Part shown: piece by piece, positions 34,801 through 44,504 of the stretch
How the letters are laid out: each line of letters opens with the position of its first letter
How positions within the stretch are numbered: position 1 is the stretch's first letter
Source: Pseudomonas agarici
Lineage (GTDB): Bacteria > Pseudomonadota > Gammaproteobacteria > Pseudomonadales > Pseudomonadaceae
NCBI RefSeq assembly: GCF_900109755.1
Contig: NZ_FOAR01000005.1
Span: forward strand, 1-64,000
DNA: 64,000 nucleotides
Reading direction: 5' to 3'
Notes under the pieces: generated by a model
What the model was told of the DNA's origin: nothing
The model's input: only the letters and a program-made list of their open reading frames with translations
The model's database searches: none
Made by a program: the position numbers and the translations under genes

Positions 34801-37800
34801 GACCCAACAAGCGCGGTTGCTCAACCCTTGGGCGCTACTGCTGGTGGCGATCGCTGTCGGTGTGTTGCTGTGGGCCACCTTTCGCAACGAGGATGCATTC
34901 CGCCCCAAAGGCGGCCAGCCGGACGAGGTTTCGGCCAGCTATGCCGAGGTCCTGCTGGCGGCGCATCCGCAAAACAGCGAGTTGCGTGCCCAGTTGCTCG
35001 ACCTTCTGATCCAACTGGGCGACTACCCGCGAGCGGAAAAACATCTGGTCGAATGGCCGCAAGCCGATCCGACGCTGATGGCCTATTACCGCTTGCAGCT
35101 CGATGCCCTGGCCTTGAACAACAGCACCGACAGCGTCGCACTGCAGGCCTTGGCCACGCGCTTCACGGTTTTTGACTATAAGCGGCTGCCGACACCACAG
35201 CTCGAACGCTTGCCCCAGTTCGCCCTGAGCGCCCAGGCCCCGGGCCTGGCAGCCGATGCCTATGTCGAACTGGCCCGCCGCGACCCCAAGCAACGTGAGC
35301 AGCGGTTGGCCGAGGCGGCGAAATGGTACCTGGCCAGCGAGCAGCCGGGCCAGGCCGCTGACCTGTATGTGCAACTGCTGGAAAACAGCCCGCAACCTGA
35401 AGAACGCCGACCGCTCCTCGAAGCCGCCTTCAACGGGCTGGTGGCGGCGGACCGTGGCGATCAGGCCGTCGAGTTGCTGGCAAGGGAACTGGCCACGCAG
35501 CCAGATAGTGAAGTCAATCCAGCCTTGCTTGATCAGGGTGTTGATGTGGCCGTGGCGCATCACCGTCTGGACCTGGCCGAACAGTTGTTTAGCGCCTGGC
35601 GCAAGTTACAGCCCGACAACCCGCAAGTCCTGGCCAAGGAGTTCAAGCAGCGCTTGGCTTTCGGTGACCTGGAGGGAGCCCACGAGGTGGGCCTGCAATT
35701 GCTCCAACAGCACCCTGAAGATCCTCTGCTGCTGGAGCAGATGGCGCATATCGCCGAATGGCGGGGTGATTCGGCATCGGCGCTAGGCTACTGGATCAGC
35801 CTCAATACGCTGCGCGACAACGCCGCTGAATTCGAACACACCTGGCGCCTGGCGATGCAGACCTACGACTTCGACCGGGGGATCCCGGTGCTGGCAGGGA
35901 TCATGCGCAAGCGCGCGTTGACCGATGTCGAACTCGATGCCCTGGTGTACGCCCAAGAGTCGCGTGGAACACCCGAAGAGGCGGAGAAATGGCTACGCAG
36001 CTATCTGGTCCAACACCCCAGGCATCGCCTGGCCTGGGTCCGCCTGGTGCAAAACCTGGAAAACACTGAGCAGTATCAGGCGCGCCTGGAGGTCTGGAAG
36101 AGCTTCGCCAAAAGCTACCCCTTGAGCAGTACCGAGCGGGTGGACTGGGCCAACAACTATCTCAAGTTGTTTGACAGCCCCTCGGCCTGGAAAGTGCTCA
36201 CGGCGGTCGATGGCAACAAGATCGACGACATCGATTACTGGCAGTCCCGTTCCGCGTTGGCCTGGGACCTGGAACTGGACGAGGAACTACGGGTTGCGCT
36301 GGAGAAGATGCAACTCATCAAGGGCTCGCTCAATTTCGGCGACGAGAGCGAATTAATCGCCCTTTATCGTGCCCGCGATCCGCGCCATGCCCTGCAGTTG
36401 AACGTCGACAGTTGGCGTCGCAGCCATAACCCACAGCGCCTGGTGGCTGCTTTGCAACTGGCCCAGGAGTTGCAGGACTGGCCCTTGGTCATCGACCTGC
36501 TCAAGGATGCCGACCAGTACCCGGATCTGTCCGACATTTCGCAGGTGTTGGCGGCCCGTGGCGCATTGGCGGTGCAGCAGGGACAGACTGACGAGGCACT
36601 GCGCCTGTATCGTCTGGGGCTGAGCCGTTTCCCGGATGACAACATCTTCCGCGAACGCCTGATGTGGCTGTATGTCGACCTGGGCCGTAGCCGTGAGATC
36701 AAGCCATTGCTTGAGCAATGGCGAGCCCTGGCGCGTAGCGACGATACCCTGTGGCTGCCGTTTGCCGCCGCCAGCCAGTTGGTGGGGCGCAACAGCGAGG
36801 CCCTGGCCTGGTACCGCCTGTACCTGCAAACCCATCCACGGGACTGGATGGTCCAGGCTGCCTACGCCGACGCCCTGGAAGGCGCCGGTTACGCCGACTC
36901 GGCCCAGCGCCTGCGGCTCAAGCTCAACCGCCAAGTGACGTCGGAGCAAATTCGCGCCACGCCACAGGGTTACTCAACCTGGCTACGGTTGCTGGCCAGC
37001 AGCTACTCCTCGCGTAAGGCGCAGAACCAGGCGATGCACTGGTTGGACGGCTCCAAGCCTATGTTACAACTGTGGTTCGATCAGCTATTGGCGCGTTTGG
37101 ATGACATCAATCAGCCCGCGCAGAAAGATGATTGGCTAGCCTGGGCTCGCAGTCGCGGCTTGAAGATCAGCAGCTACGAACAGATCCAGCAGGCCTTGCG
37201 CGGCAGCAATCGTCAAGCTTTGGAACGCCTGGTGGCCAGTGGCGAGTTGGACCCGGCGCAGCAGGTCGAAGCCCTCAACAGCCTCGGGCGCGGTGGCGAA
37301 GCGCTGGCCGTCGGCCTGTCGGCGCTGGGTGACGAGCAACCGCCGGTGATCCGCGAGCAATTGCGCCGCCAGGCCATCGAGATGACCGAACGTACCCCGC
37401 AGGGCATGCTGTTCTCATGGGAGCGGCAAGACTATGGTGGCCTGGTGTTCACTGGTCCGCGCCTGACCACCGCCAGTTACCTGAATGACAACTGGTACGC
37501 CAAGCTGGTGCTGGAACAGGGCCAATACAGTGGCGATACCATCGATTCGTCGCGCCTGAGCCATGAAACCAACACCGAGTTGACCTTGCAACGACAACTG
37601 GAGAATGGCAACTACAAGCTGATTTTCGACAGTAGCCTGCGCCAGGACGACGACCGCAACGGCCTGGGGATCAGCCGGACCTGGCAGGTGGACGGCGGTA
37701 ACGAACTGGATGTCGGCGCCGACTGGCACCGCAAGAACGAGGACACCGGACTAATGCGTGCTTTCGGTCGCCAGGACGATGCCTGGGTCGGCGGTCGACA

Positions 37801-38368
37801 TCGCTACTCGGCCCGCGACCAATTGTCCTGGAACCTGGCCCAACGCTGGTTTTCGACCCGTGGCGGCGACGACCTGGGCAATGGCCATGCGGTAAAGATC
37901 GAGTTCGACCACACCTTGCAATTCGAAGGGCCGAACTGGGAAGTGCGCAGTGGTATCGACTATCAACATAACAGCCTGAACAATCGTTCGCTGGCCAAGC
38001 TGGCTAATACTCAGCGCGGCGCAATCGACCTGGTAGGGGTCGAGCTCGACGATCCGAGTGAGATCACCAGCCAAACCTTGCTGCAGAAACGTTATGGCCA
38101 GTGGTTCTTTGGCAGCTCGTGGCGACGCGGTTTTCCGGGCGCCTTGAACCGCACACGCGGGCAGTACACCTGGTTGGTGGATGTCAGCTCGGGCTGGCAG
38201 TGGACCGACAACACGATCAACTATGCGATCAGTACAGGTGTCGGCACCGAAGTGCTGGGCGATGACGAATTAGCGGTGACCTTGGGCTACCAGTCGGCAC
38301 CGGAAGGCGCCGCGGACAAGTCCGGCGGCATCATGGGTGTCAGTTACAGCGTGCGTTTCGGACGCTGA
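34778..38368 (+). CDS. pelB: Pel outer-membrane export protein PelB
   Basis: 1196 residues from the ATG at 34778 (a GTG three bases earlier is possible). One membrane anchor lies near residues 14-34 (NPWALLLVAIAVGVLLWATF). A very long TPR superhelix follows (about 45-880) with repeated A/L-rich helix pairs. The last ~300 residues form a beta-barrel with alternating strands (WYAKLVLEQGQYSGD onward) ending in SVRFGR. The TPR region binds PelA in the periplasm and the barrel exports Pel with PelC. Confidence 0.95.
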   Translation: MPNSSATKTQQARLLNPWALLLVAIAVGVLLWATFRNEDAFRPKGGQPDEVSASYAEVLLAAHPQNSELRAQLLDLLIQLGDYPRAEKHLVEWPQADPTLMAYYRLQLDALALNNSTDSVALQALATRFTVFDYKRLPTPQLERLPQFALSAQAPGLAADAYVELARRDPKQREQRLAEAAKWYLASEQPGQAADLYVQLLENSPQPEERRPLLEAAFNGLVAADRGDQAVELLARELATQPDSEVNPALLDQGVDVAVAHHRLDLAEQLFSAWRKLQPDNPQVLAKEFKQRLAFGDLEGAHEVGLQLLQQHPEDPLLLEQMAHIAEWRGDSASALGYWISLNTLRDNAAEFEHTWRLAMQTYDFDRGIPVLAGIMRKRALTDVELDALVYAQESRGTPEEAEKWLRSYLVQHPRHRLAWVRLVQNLENTEQYQARLEVWKSFAKSYPLSSTERVDWANNYLKLFDSPSAWKVLTAVDGNKIDDIDYWQSRSALAWDLELDEELRVALEKMQLIKGSLNFGDESELIALYRARDPRHALQLNVDSWRRSHNPQRLVAALQLAQELQDWPLVIDLLKDADQYPDLSDISQVLAARGALAVQQGQTDEALRLYRLGLSRFPDDNIFRERLMWLYVDLGRSREIKPLLEQWRALARSDDTLWLPFAAASQLVGRNSEALAWYRLYLQTHPRDWMVQAAYADALEGAGYADSAQRLRLKLNRQVTSEQIRATPQGYSTWLRLLASSYSSRKAQNQAMHWLDGSKPMLQLWFDQLLARLDDINQPAQKDDWLAWARSRGLKISSYEQIQQALRGSNRQALERLVASGELDPAQQVEALNSLGRGGEALAVGLSALGDEQPPVIREQLRRQAIEMTERTPQGMLFSWERQDYGGLVFTGPRLTTASYLNDNWYAKLVLEQGQYSGDTIDSSRLSHETNTELTLQRQLENGNYKLIFDSSLRQDDDRNGLGISRTWQVDGGNELDVGADWHRKNEDTGLMRAFGRQDDAWVGGRHRYSARDQLSWNLAQRWFSTRGGDDLGNGHAVKIEFDHTLQFEGPNWEVRSGIDYQHNSLNNRSLAKLANTQRGAIDLVGVELDDPSEITSQTLLQKRYGQWFFGSSWRRGFPGALNRTRGQYTWLVDVSSGWQWTDNTINYAISTGVGTEVLGDDELAVTLGYQSAPEGAADKSGGIMGVSYSVRFGR

Positions 38369-38396
38369 TCATGGAATTCAAAGAGGAGTTAATCTT

Positions 38397-38918
38397 ATGC
38401 AATCCATTCGTTGCGTGAGTCTTGCGATGGTCGCGGTATTGCTGGCAGGTTGCGGCAGCTTTACCGGTCAACGCAGCCCGGAACTGTCCAGCAAGGCCCG
38501 TTGGGGTGTGTTGCCGCTGGTCAATTACTCGCAGACACCTCAGGCCGGTGAGCGTAGTGAGCAGATCCTGCTCAGCGTGCTGAGCAGCCGTGGCCTGCAA
38601 CCGCAGGTCTATGCCGGAGCACCGGAGCAGGGCGAACAGGCGTTGCTGGACGATAACGAGCGTCTGGCTGGCGCTATGGACTGGGCGCGTGAGCAGAAGC
38701 TCGATTACGTGGTATCCGGCAGCGTCGAAGAGTGGCAGTACAAGAACGGCCTGGATGGCGAACCGGCGGTGGGCATCAGCCTGCGAGTGGTCGAGGCCAG
38801 CACCGGCAAGGTGCTCTGGAGCACCAGTGGCGCCCGTGCCGGTTGGTCCCGTGAGAGCCTGGCTGGCGCGGCCCAGAAGGTCCTCGACAAGCTAATCGGC
38901 GGCCTTCGGATCGAGTGA
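38397..38918 (+). CDS. pelC: Pel outer-membrane lipoprotein PelC
   Basis: 173 residues from the ATG at 38397, with GAGGAG eight bases upstream. The signal ends in the lipobox LLAGC, with lipidated Cys19. The mature domain has WGVLPLVNYSQTPQAGERSEQIL and DYVVSGSVEEWQYKNGLDGEPAVG, typical of PelC. In other species PelC forms a dodecameric ring at the inner face of the outer membrane that funnels the cationic polymer to PelB. It follows pelB closely and overlaps pelD. Confidence 0.94.
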   Translation: MQSIRCVSLAMVAVLLAGCGSFTGQRSPELSSKARWGVLPLVNYSQTPQAGERSEQILLSVLSSRGLQPQVYAGAPEQGEQALLDDNERLAGAMDWAREQKLDYVVSGSVEEWQYKNGLDGEPAVGISLRVVEASTGKVLWSTSGARAGWSRESLAGAAQKVLDKLIGGLRIE

Positions 38919-38923
38919 CTGCG

Positions 38924-40294
38924 ATGAACTCTCCACACATGGACTACGCGCTGGCGCCCCGTGCCAGCGGTCCGGCGTCATGGTTGGAAACCTTCCTGGT
39001 GACCGCGCTGGTCATCGGCTTGGGGCTCTGGCTGACGCCGCAAGACCCATTGCAGGTGCAAGGTGAGTTTCCCTGGTCGGTACTCGCGCCGCTGTTGCTG
39101 GGTGTGCGCTACGGTTTTGTCCGTGGCCTGATCAGCGCGAGCTTGCTGGTGGCAGCTTTTTTCGTCCTGCGCCAATCGGGGCTGGCAGGTTATGCGCAGA
39201 TCGCACCGTCCTATGTTGTCGGCGTGCTGGTGTGCGGCATGCTCGTCGGCGAGGTGCGCGACCTGTGGGAGCGGCGGCTGCTGCGCCTGCAAATGGCCAA
39301 CGAGTACCGCCAGTATCGGCTCGACGAATTCACCCGCGCACATCAGATCCTGCGGGTGTCCCATGATCGCCTGGAGCAGCGCCTGGCCGGCAGCGACCAA
39401 AGCCTGCGCAGTTCATTGCTGGGTCTACGCGAGCGCCTGCGTGCGGTGGCCGATGGTGACGACTCGCTGACCTTGTTGGCCGAACCGGTGCTGACCTTGC
39501 TTGGCCAATATGGCTCGTTGCGAGTGGCCGGGTTGTACCGTGTGGAACAGCCCCGCAGCCCGACGCCGACGTTGACCTTGTTGGCGGCCACCGGGACCAT
39601 GGGACCGCTGGACAACAGGGACTTGTTGGTGCGTTTGTGCCTCGAACGCGAGGAGCTGGTGAGCGTGCGTGAAGAGCTGATCGATAGCGGCGGACAGGCC
39701 GCGGTGTCGTCGTTGCAGGCCTGTATTCCGCTGGTGGATATCCATGGCCGGATGTTGGCGATTCTGGCGGTGCGGCAGATGCCGTTCTTTGCCTTCCAGG
39801 AGCGCACCCTCAGTCTGCTGGCGTTGCTCGCCGGGCATATCGCCGATCTGCTGCATCACGATCCCGAGGTCCTGCAACTGGAGAATGTCGACGCCCAGCA
39901 CTTCAGCCGTCAGCTCAAGCGGTCGCTGGTGAATGTCGAGCAGCATGGCTTATCCGGCTGCCTTTATGCGTTCGAGCTGACCCAGCCCAACGATGAGCTG
40001 GCGCCGCTGTTCGAACGCAGCCGGCGCGGTCTCGACCTGCACCTGACCTTGATCAACAATCGTGGGAATGCGCTATTGCTGGTGTTGTTGCCGTTGACCA
40101 GCGCCGAGGGCGCCGAGGGCTATCTGGCGCGTCTGGGTCGGCTGATTCACGAGTATTTCGGCATGACCTCGGATCTGGCGGGCCTCGGCGTCAAGGTGTT
40201 GCCATACGATCTGGAGTCCGCCCGGCAACGGGACGGTTTGCGTAACTTTCTGCAAAACGAGTGTGGCCTGAATGTTCAGCAAGTGGCTGTTTAG
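38924..40294 (+). CDS. pelD: Pel c-di-GMP receptor PelD
   Basis: 456 residues from the ATG at 38924; a GTG at 38915 overlapping the pelC stop is an alternative. Four membrane helices occupy about 15-115, followed by a short coiled coil (about 125-155), a GAF domain (about 160-310) and a degenerate GGDEF domain (about 320-455). The inhibitory-site motif is R368-G-L-D371, matching R367xxD370 of P. aeruginosa PelD, which binds dimeric c-di-GMP. No GGDEF catalytic sequence is present. It switches on the PelDEFG synthase complex. Confidence 0.95.
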   Translation: MNSPHMDYALAPRASGPASWLETFLVTALVIGLGLWLTPQDPLQVQGEFPWSVLAPLLLGVRYGFVRGLISASLLVAAFFVLRQSGLAGYAQIAPSYVVGVLVCGMLVGEVRDLWERRLLRLQMANEYRQYRLDEFTRAHQILRVSHDRLEQRLAGSDQSLRSSLLGLRERLRAVADGDDSLTLLAEPVLTLLGQYGSLRVAGLYRVEQPRSPTPTLTLLAATGTMGPLDNRDLLVRLCLEREELVSVREELIDSGGQAAVSSLQACIPLVDIHGRMLAILAVRQMPFFAFQERTLSLLALLAGHIADLLHHDPEVLQLENVDAQHFSRQLKRSLVNVEQHGLSGCLYAFELTQPNDELAPLFERSRRGLDLHLTLINNRGNALLLVLLPLTSAEGAEGYLARLGRLIHEYFGMTSDLAGLGVKVLPYDLESARQRDGLRNFLQNECGLNVQQVAV

Positions 40295-41261
40295 CGGGGC
40301 GGTACTTTTTGAGGCCGGGAGTTGGGCCAGTCTGACTGCACAGCTGTCGGATCTGCAGATCGCGCTCCTGTACGCAATGACTCACGGCTTCGCCTGTGGC
40401 CTGCTGACGGCAGCGGTGTGGCTGTTGCTGCCGGCACGTTATCGCATGCCGTTGCCGTGGAGCCCGCTGTTCATTTTCAGCCTGGCATTTTTTGTGCCGC
40501 TGATTGGCGCCGTCGGAGTGATCACGGCGATCTTTCCGGCATTGTACCTGCCACGCAAACGCGAAACGCAAATGTGGCAGGCGGTGGGCATACCCGACCT
40601 GCCGTTCCGTGCCCAGCCCCAGTTGCACTCGCCAACCTTCGGCGACAGCGGCCTGCAGGATGTACTGCGGCACGCCCTGGAACCGGACCAGCGCCTGGCG
40701 GCGTTGCTCGCCACCCGACGGATGCCAGGCAAGGAGGCGGTGCCGATTCTCAAGCTCGCCCTGGGCGATCCGAGCGACGATGTGCGCCTGCTGGCGTACT
40801 CGATGCTCGACAAGCAGGAAAGCGATATCAACCAGCGGATCCAGTCCTCGCTGGAGCAATTGGCCGGTGCCGCGCCGCAGAAGGCCGGCGCCTTGCACGC
40901 CACGTTGGCACGCTGGTATTGGGAACTGGCTTACCTGGGCCTGGCCCAGGGCAGCGTCCAGCAGCATGTCCTCGGCCAGGCCGGAGAACATGCCGAGCTA
41001 GCATTGAAAGCCGGTGAGGGCGGGGAACTGCTATTGCTGGCCGGGCGTATCGCCTTGGAGCGCGGCGATATCGGCAAGGCAAGGCTACACATGCACCAGG
41101 CTCAAGAGGCAGGCATGGCCCCGGCCAAGGTTATCCCATTCAGAGCCGAAATTGCCTTTGAGACCGGGCATTACGCCGAGATTCCCAAGCTGCTGAAAAG
41201 CCTGCCGCCGGAAATGCAACAGCATCCGCCCTTTGCCGGGCTGTTAAGGACCTGGACATGA
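40272..41261 (+). CDS. pelE: Pel inner-membrane protein PelE
   Basis: 329 residues, starting 23 bases inside pelD. Two to three hydrophobic helices lie in about 1-100, including the segment near residue 30-58 and the next around 62-90 (FIFSLAFFVPLIGAVGVITAIF). A soluble helical part of TPR character follows (about 115-320), with repeated Ala/Leu helices such as LGLAQGSVQQHVLGQAGEHA. It is a scaffold of the PelDEFG synthase/transport complex. It overlaps pelF by ATGA. Confidence 0.93.
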   Translation: MFSKWLFSGAVLFEAGSWASLTAQLSDLQIALLYAMTHGFACGLLTAAVWLLLPARYRMPLPWSPLFIFSLAFFVPLIGAVGVITAIFPALYLPRKRETQMWQAVGIPDLPFRAQPQLHSPTFGDSGLQDVLRHALEPDQRLAALLATRRMPGKEAVPILKLALGDPSDDVRLLAYSMLDKQESDINQRIQSSLEQLAGAAPQKAGALHATLARWYWELAYLGLAQGSVQQHVLGQAGEHAELALKAGEGGELLLLAGRIALERGDIGKARLHMHQAQEAGMAPAKVIPFRAEIAFETGHYAEIPKLLKSLPPEMQQHPPFAGLLRTWT

Positions 41262-42790
41262 AAAAGCCCATCGACCCGACACCGATCGCCGATGTCTGCC
41301 TGTTGCTCGAAGGCACTTGGCCCTATGTGCGCGGCGGCGTGTCCGGTTGGATTCACCAGATGATCCTGGGGCTGCCGCAACTGACCTTTTCGGTGCTGTT
41401 CATCGGTGGTCAGCGAGCGGCCTATGGGCCGCGCCGCTACGAGATTCCATCCAACGTGGTGCACATCGAAGAGGTGTATCTGGAGGAAGCCTGGCGCAAT
41501 TCCAAGCACAAGCGCGTCGTACACACGGCTTCTCTCATAGAACTGAGCAGCCTCTATCGTTACCTGCATAACCCGCAAAAACCCGCGGCTGAGCTGGGCT
41601 TTAGCGTGCTCGACGCCCTGGCTCAGGGGCGAATAACCCTGGACGACGTGCTCTACAGCCGTCCTAGTTGGGAGGCGCTGACCGAAGGCTACGAGCAGCA
41701 TTGCGCCGACCCGTCCTTCGTCAACTATTTCTGGACCCTGCGCACCATGCAGTCGCCACTGCTGATGCTGGCCGACGCCGCCAGGCGGATGCCACGGGCG
41801 CGGGTCCTGCACTCGATTTCCACCGGTTATGCCGGGCTGGTGGGTTGTATCCTCAAACAGTTGTGGGGCTGCCAGTTCCTGCTCAGCGAGCATGGTATTT
41901 ACACCAAGGAACGCAAGATCGATCTGGCCCAGGCCAGTTGGATCGCCGAAAGCAGTAACCAACCGCTCAACGACAGCCTGGATGCCGGTTCCGGTTATAT
42001 CCGCATGCTCTGGGTGCGCTTCTTCGAGCGTATCGGTCATCTGGTGTACGAGAGTGCCGACCAGATCATCGCGCTGTACAACGGCAACCGTCAGCGGCAA
42101 ATCCAGGACGGTGCGCCGGTCGAGCGAACCCAGGTGATTCCCAACGGTATCAACCTAGAACTCTGGACCCAGGCCCTCACTGCCCGAGCCGAAGGGATTG
42201 CGCCGGTGGTCGGCCTGATCGGTCGGGTGGTACCGATCAAGGACGTGAAAACGTTTCTGCGAGCCATGCGCGGCGTGGTCAGTGTCATGCCTCATGTCGA
42301 GGGTTGGATCGTCGGCCCGGAAGAGGAAGACCCCGAATACGTCGCCGAATGCCGCAGCCTGGTGGCCAGCCTGGGGCTGGAGAAACAGGTGCAATTCCTC
42401 GGCTTCCGGACAATCCAGGACATCCTGCCGCAACTGGGCTTGATGGTGTTGACCTCCATCAGCGAGGCACAGCCCTTGGTGATTCTCGAAGCCTGGGCCG
42501 CCGGTACGCCCGTGGTCAGCAGCGACGTCGGTTCTTGCCGCGAACTGATTGAGGGCGGCGAAGTGGCTGACCGCGATCTCGGCCTGGCCGGGGAGGTGGT
42601 GGCCATTGCCGACCCACAGGCGACGTCCCAGGCGATCATCGATCTGTTGCGCAGCCCGGAGCGCTGGAAGTCCGCCCAGGCGGCGGGCTTGCTGCGGGTT
42701 CATCGTTACTACAGCGAGACGTTGATGATCGACCGTTATCGCAGGCTTTATCACACGGCCATGGGCAGCGTAGACAGGGAGATCAGGTAA
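41258..42790 (+). CDS. pelF: Pel glycosyltransferase PelF (GT4)
   Basis: 510 residues, soluble, GT-B fold. The N-terminus has the PelF signature LLLEGTWPYVRGGVSGWIHQMI. The nucleotide-sugar domain has VGLIGRVVPIKDVKTFL and EGWIVGPEEEDPEY, and the GT4 EX7E motif appears as EAQPLVILE near residue 405 followed by AWAAGTPVVSSDVGSCRELI. It polymerises Pel from UDP-sugar, UDP-GalNAc being the proposed donor, on the cytoplasmic side. The ATG overlaps the pelE stop. Confidence 0.96.
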   Translation: MKKPIDPTPIADVCLLLEGTWPYVRGGVSGWIHQMILGLPQLTFSVLFIGGQRAAYGPRRYEIPSNVVHIEEVYLEEAWRNSKHKRVVHTASLIELSSLYRYLHNPQKPAAELGFSVLDALAQGRITLDDVLYSRPSWEALTEGYEQHCADPSFVNYFWTLRTMQSPLLMLADAARRMPRARVLHSISTGYAGLVGCILKQLWGCQFLLSEHGIYTKERKIDLAQASWIAESSNQPLNDSLDAGSGYIRMLWVRFFERIGHLVYESADQIIALYNGNRQRQIQDGAPVERTQVIPNGINLELWTQALTARAEGIAPVVGLIGRVVPIKDVKTFLRAMRGVVSVMPHVEGWIVGPEEEDPEYVAECRSLVASLGLEKQVQFLGFRTIQDILPQLGLMVLTSISEAQPLVILEAWAAGTPVVSSDVGSCRELIEGGEVADRDLGLAGEVVAIADPQATSQAIIDLLRSPERWKSAQAAGLLRVHRYYSETLMIDRYRRLYHTAMGSVDREIR

Positions 42791-44161
42791 ATGGCTGGCA
42801 TCGGTTTCGAACTGCGCAAGATTCTCGCGCGCGACTCCTACATGGCGACGTTGCACGCCTATGTCTATGCGGGCCTGATCAGCTCCGGGCCCTGGGTCTT
42901 GTCGATTCTCAGTGTGATGCTGGTGGGGGTTATCAGCCTCGGACTGGTGGTCCCGGAAGTATTGATCCGCCAGTTTCTGATCACTGTGACCTATCTGATG
43001 GCGACGTCGCTGATCCTGACCGGCGGCTTGCAGCTATTTTTCACCCGCTTCGTCTCCGACCGCCTGTTCGAGCGCAAGTACGAACAGATTCTGCCGAACC
43101 TTGTGGGAGTGTTGTTGCTGGTGACCCTGGGTTCCGGGGTGCTGGGCATTATCTTGCTGACTACGCTGTTCGACCAGCCACTGATTTATCGGCTGCTGAC
43201 CCTCGCCAACTTCGTGGTGCTCTGTAACCTGTGGCTGGTGATTATCTTCCTTTCTGGGATGAAGGCCTATAACCGCATCCTGTTGGTGATGTTGGTGGGG
43301 TATGCGTTGATGGTCGGCAGCGCATTCCTCTTGCGCCACACGGGCATGGAAGGATTACTGCTGGCGTTGTTGTTAGGTCACAGCACGCTGCTGTTCCTGT
43401 TCCTCTACGATATCTTGCGCGAATACCGAGCCGAGAAGCTGGTGGCCTTCGACTTCCTGGACCGAGGCCAGGTGTTTGTCAGCCTGCTGCTTACTGGGTT
43501 CTGCTACAACCTGGGGATCTGGATCGATAAGTTCATCTTCTGGTTCAACCCGAACACCTCGAGTCAGGTAATCGGGCCGATGCGTGCCTCGATTCTCTAT
43601 GACTTGCCGATTTTCCTCGCCTACCTGGCGATCATCCCCGGCATGGCGGTGTTCCTGGTACGGATCGAAACCGACTTTGCCGAATGGTACGACCGCCTGT
43701 TCCGCGCCGTGCGCGATGGCGAAACCTTGCAGCATATCGGTTCGTTGAAGGCCGAGATGACCTTCTCGATTCGCCAGGGCTTGCTGGAAATCTGCAAGGT
43801 CCAGGGGCTGACGGTGGTCCTGCTGTTCCTCTTTGGCCCACGCCTGTTGGCGTGGCTGGGGATGTCCGCCTACTACCTGCCGTTGTTCTATATCGATCTG
43901 ATCGGGGTGAGCATTCAGGTGCTATTCATGGCGATCCTCAACGTGTTTTTCTACCTCGACAAACGAAGGATCGTGCTGGAGTTGTGCCTGTTGTTCGTGG
44001 CGCTCAACGCCATGTTTACCTTGCTTAGCCTGTCCCTGGGGCCGAGTTTCTTCGGTTATGGCTTCACCTTTTCGTTGCTGGTCTGCGTGCTATTGGGGCT
44101 GGCGCGGCTGTCGAAGGCATTGGACGACCTGGAATACGAAACCTTCATGCTGTCGCGTTGA
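42791..44161 (+). CDS. pelG: Pel inner-membrane transporter PelG
   Basis: 456 residues starting directly after the pelF stop. It is highly hydrophobic with about 12 membrane helices, of the polysaccharide transporter (MOP/PST) type. The start AGIGFELRKILARDSY and the segment YNLGIWIDKFIFWFNP are typical of PelG. It forms the channel for nascent Pel across the inner membrane together with PelD and PelE. It is the last gene of the operon. Confidence 0.96.
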   Translation: MAGIGFELRKILARDSYMATLHAYVYAGLISSGPWVLSILSVMLVGVISLGLVVPEVLIRQFLITVTYLMATSLILTGGLQLFFTRFVSDRLFERKYEQILPNLVGVLLLVTLGSGVLGIILLTTLFDQPLIYRLLTLANFVVLCNLWLVIIFLSGMKAYNRILLVMLVGYALMVGSAFLLRHTGMEGLLLALLLGHSTLLFLFLYDILREYRAEKLVAFDFLDRGQVFVSLLLTGFCYNLGIWIDKFIFWFNPNTSSQVIGPMRASILYDLPIFLAYLAIIPGMAVFLVRIETDFAEWYDRLFRAVRDGETLQHIGSLKAEMTFSIRQGLLEICKVQGLTVVLLFLFGPRLLAWLGMSAYYLPLFYIDLIGVSIQVLFMAILNVFFYLDKRRIVLELCLLFVALNAMFTLLSLSLGPSFFGYGFTFSLLVCVLLGLARLSKALDDLEYETFMLSR

Positions 44162-44462
44162 CAGCCGTTGTCGGCTTGTCGCGATTCGCTTCACGCAGCC
44201 TGGCCGGCGATGGCGTCCGAGCTGGCGATATCAATTATTGACATCGTCGGTCCGCGCGGCGAAATCATTCACTCGCGCATCGCTCTGGGGTCCTGCCACC
44301 CACCATCACGTTGCTTTGCGTAGCACTCTAGCTTGTTGCTTCGAAGGCCAGTGGTTTTCAAAAAAATACTAGTTATTTGATTTGCATGGCTTTTTAAAGA
44401 TAGCTCAGTGAGCTCAGGGGCTGTGGCACACTTTCTGCTCTTCATTCCGTTGTTACACACTA
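44162..44462. other. Intergenic region after pelG, no gene seen
   Basis: About 300 bases. The 5' half has normal GC and the second half (about 44345-44400, with AAAAAAATACTAGTTATTTG) is AT-rich and probably holds the promoter of the next operon. No terminator with a clear T-run was found after pelG. Confidence 0.35.
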
Positions 44463-44482
44463 AATTCCGTTATAGCGGAGTT
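44463..44482. promoter_or_regulatory. Candidate IclR operator upstream of the ABC-transporter operon
   Basis: A 20-bp imperfect palindrome (16 of 20 positions symmetric) with core TCCG-TTATAG-CGGA, 22 bases before the first gene of the operon. IclR-type repressors often bind TTCCG-N-CGGAA palindromes, and the operon encodes an IclR regulator. Confidence 0.5.
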
Positions 44483-44504
44483 CACATCATCGGAGTGCAA
44501 CGTC

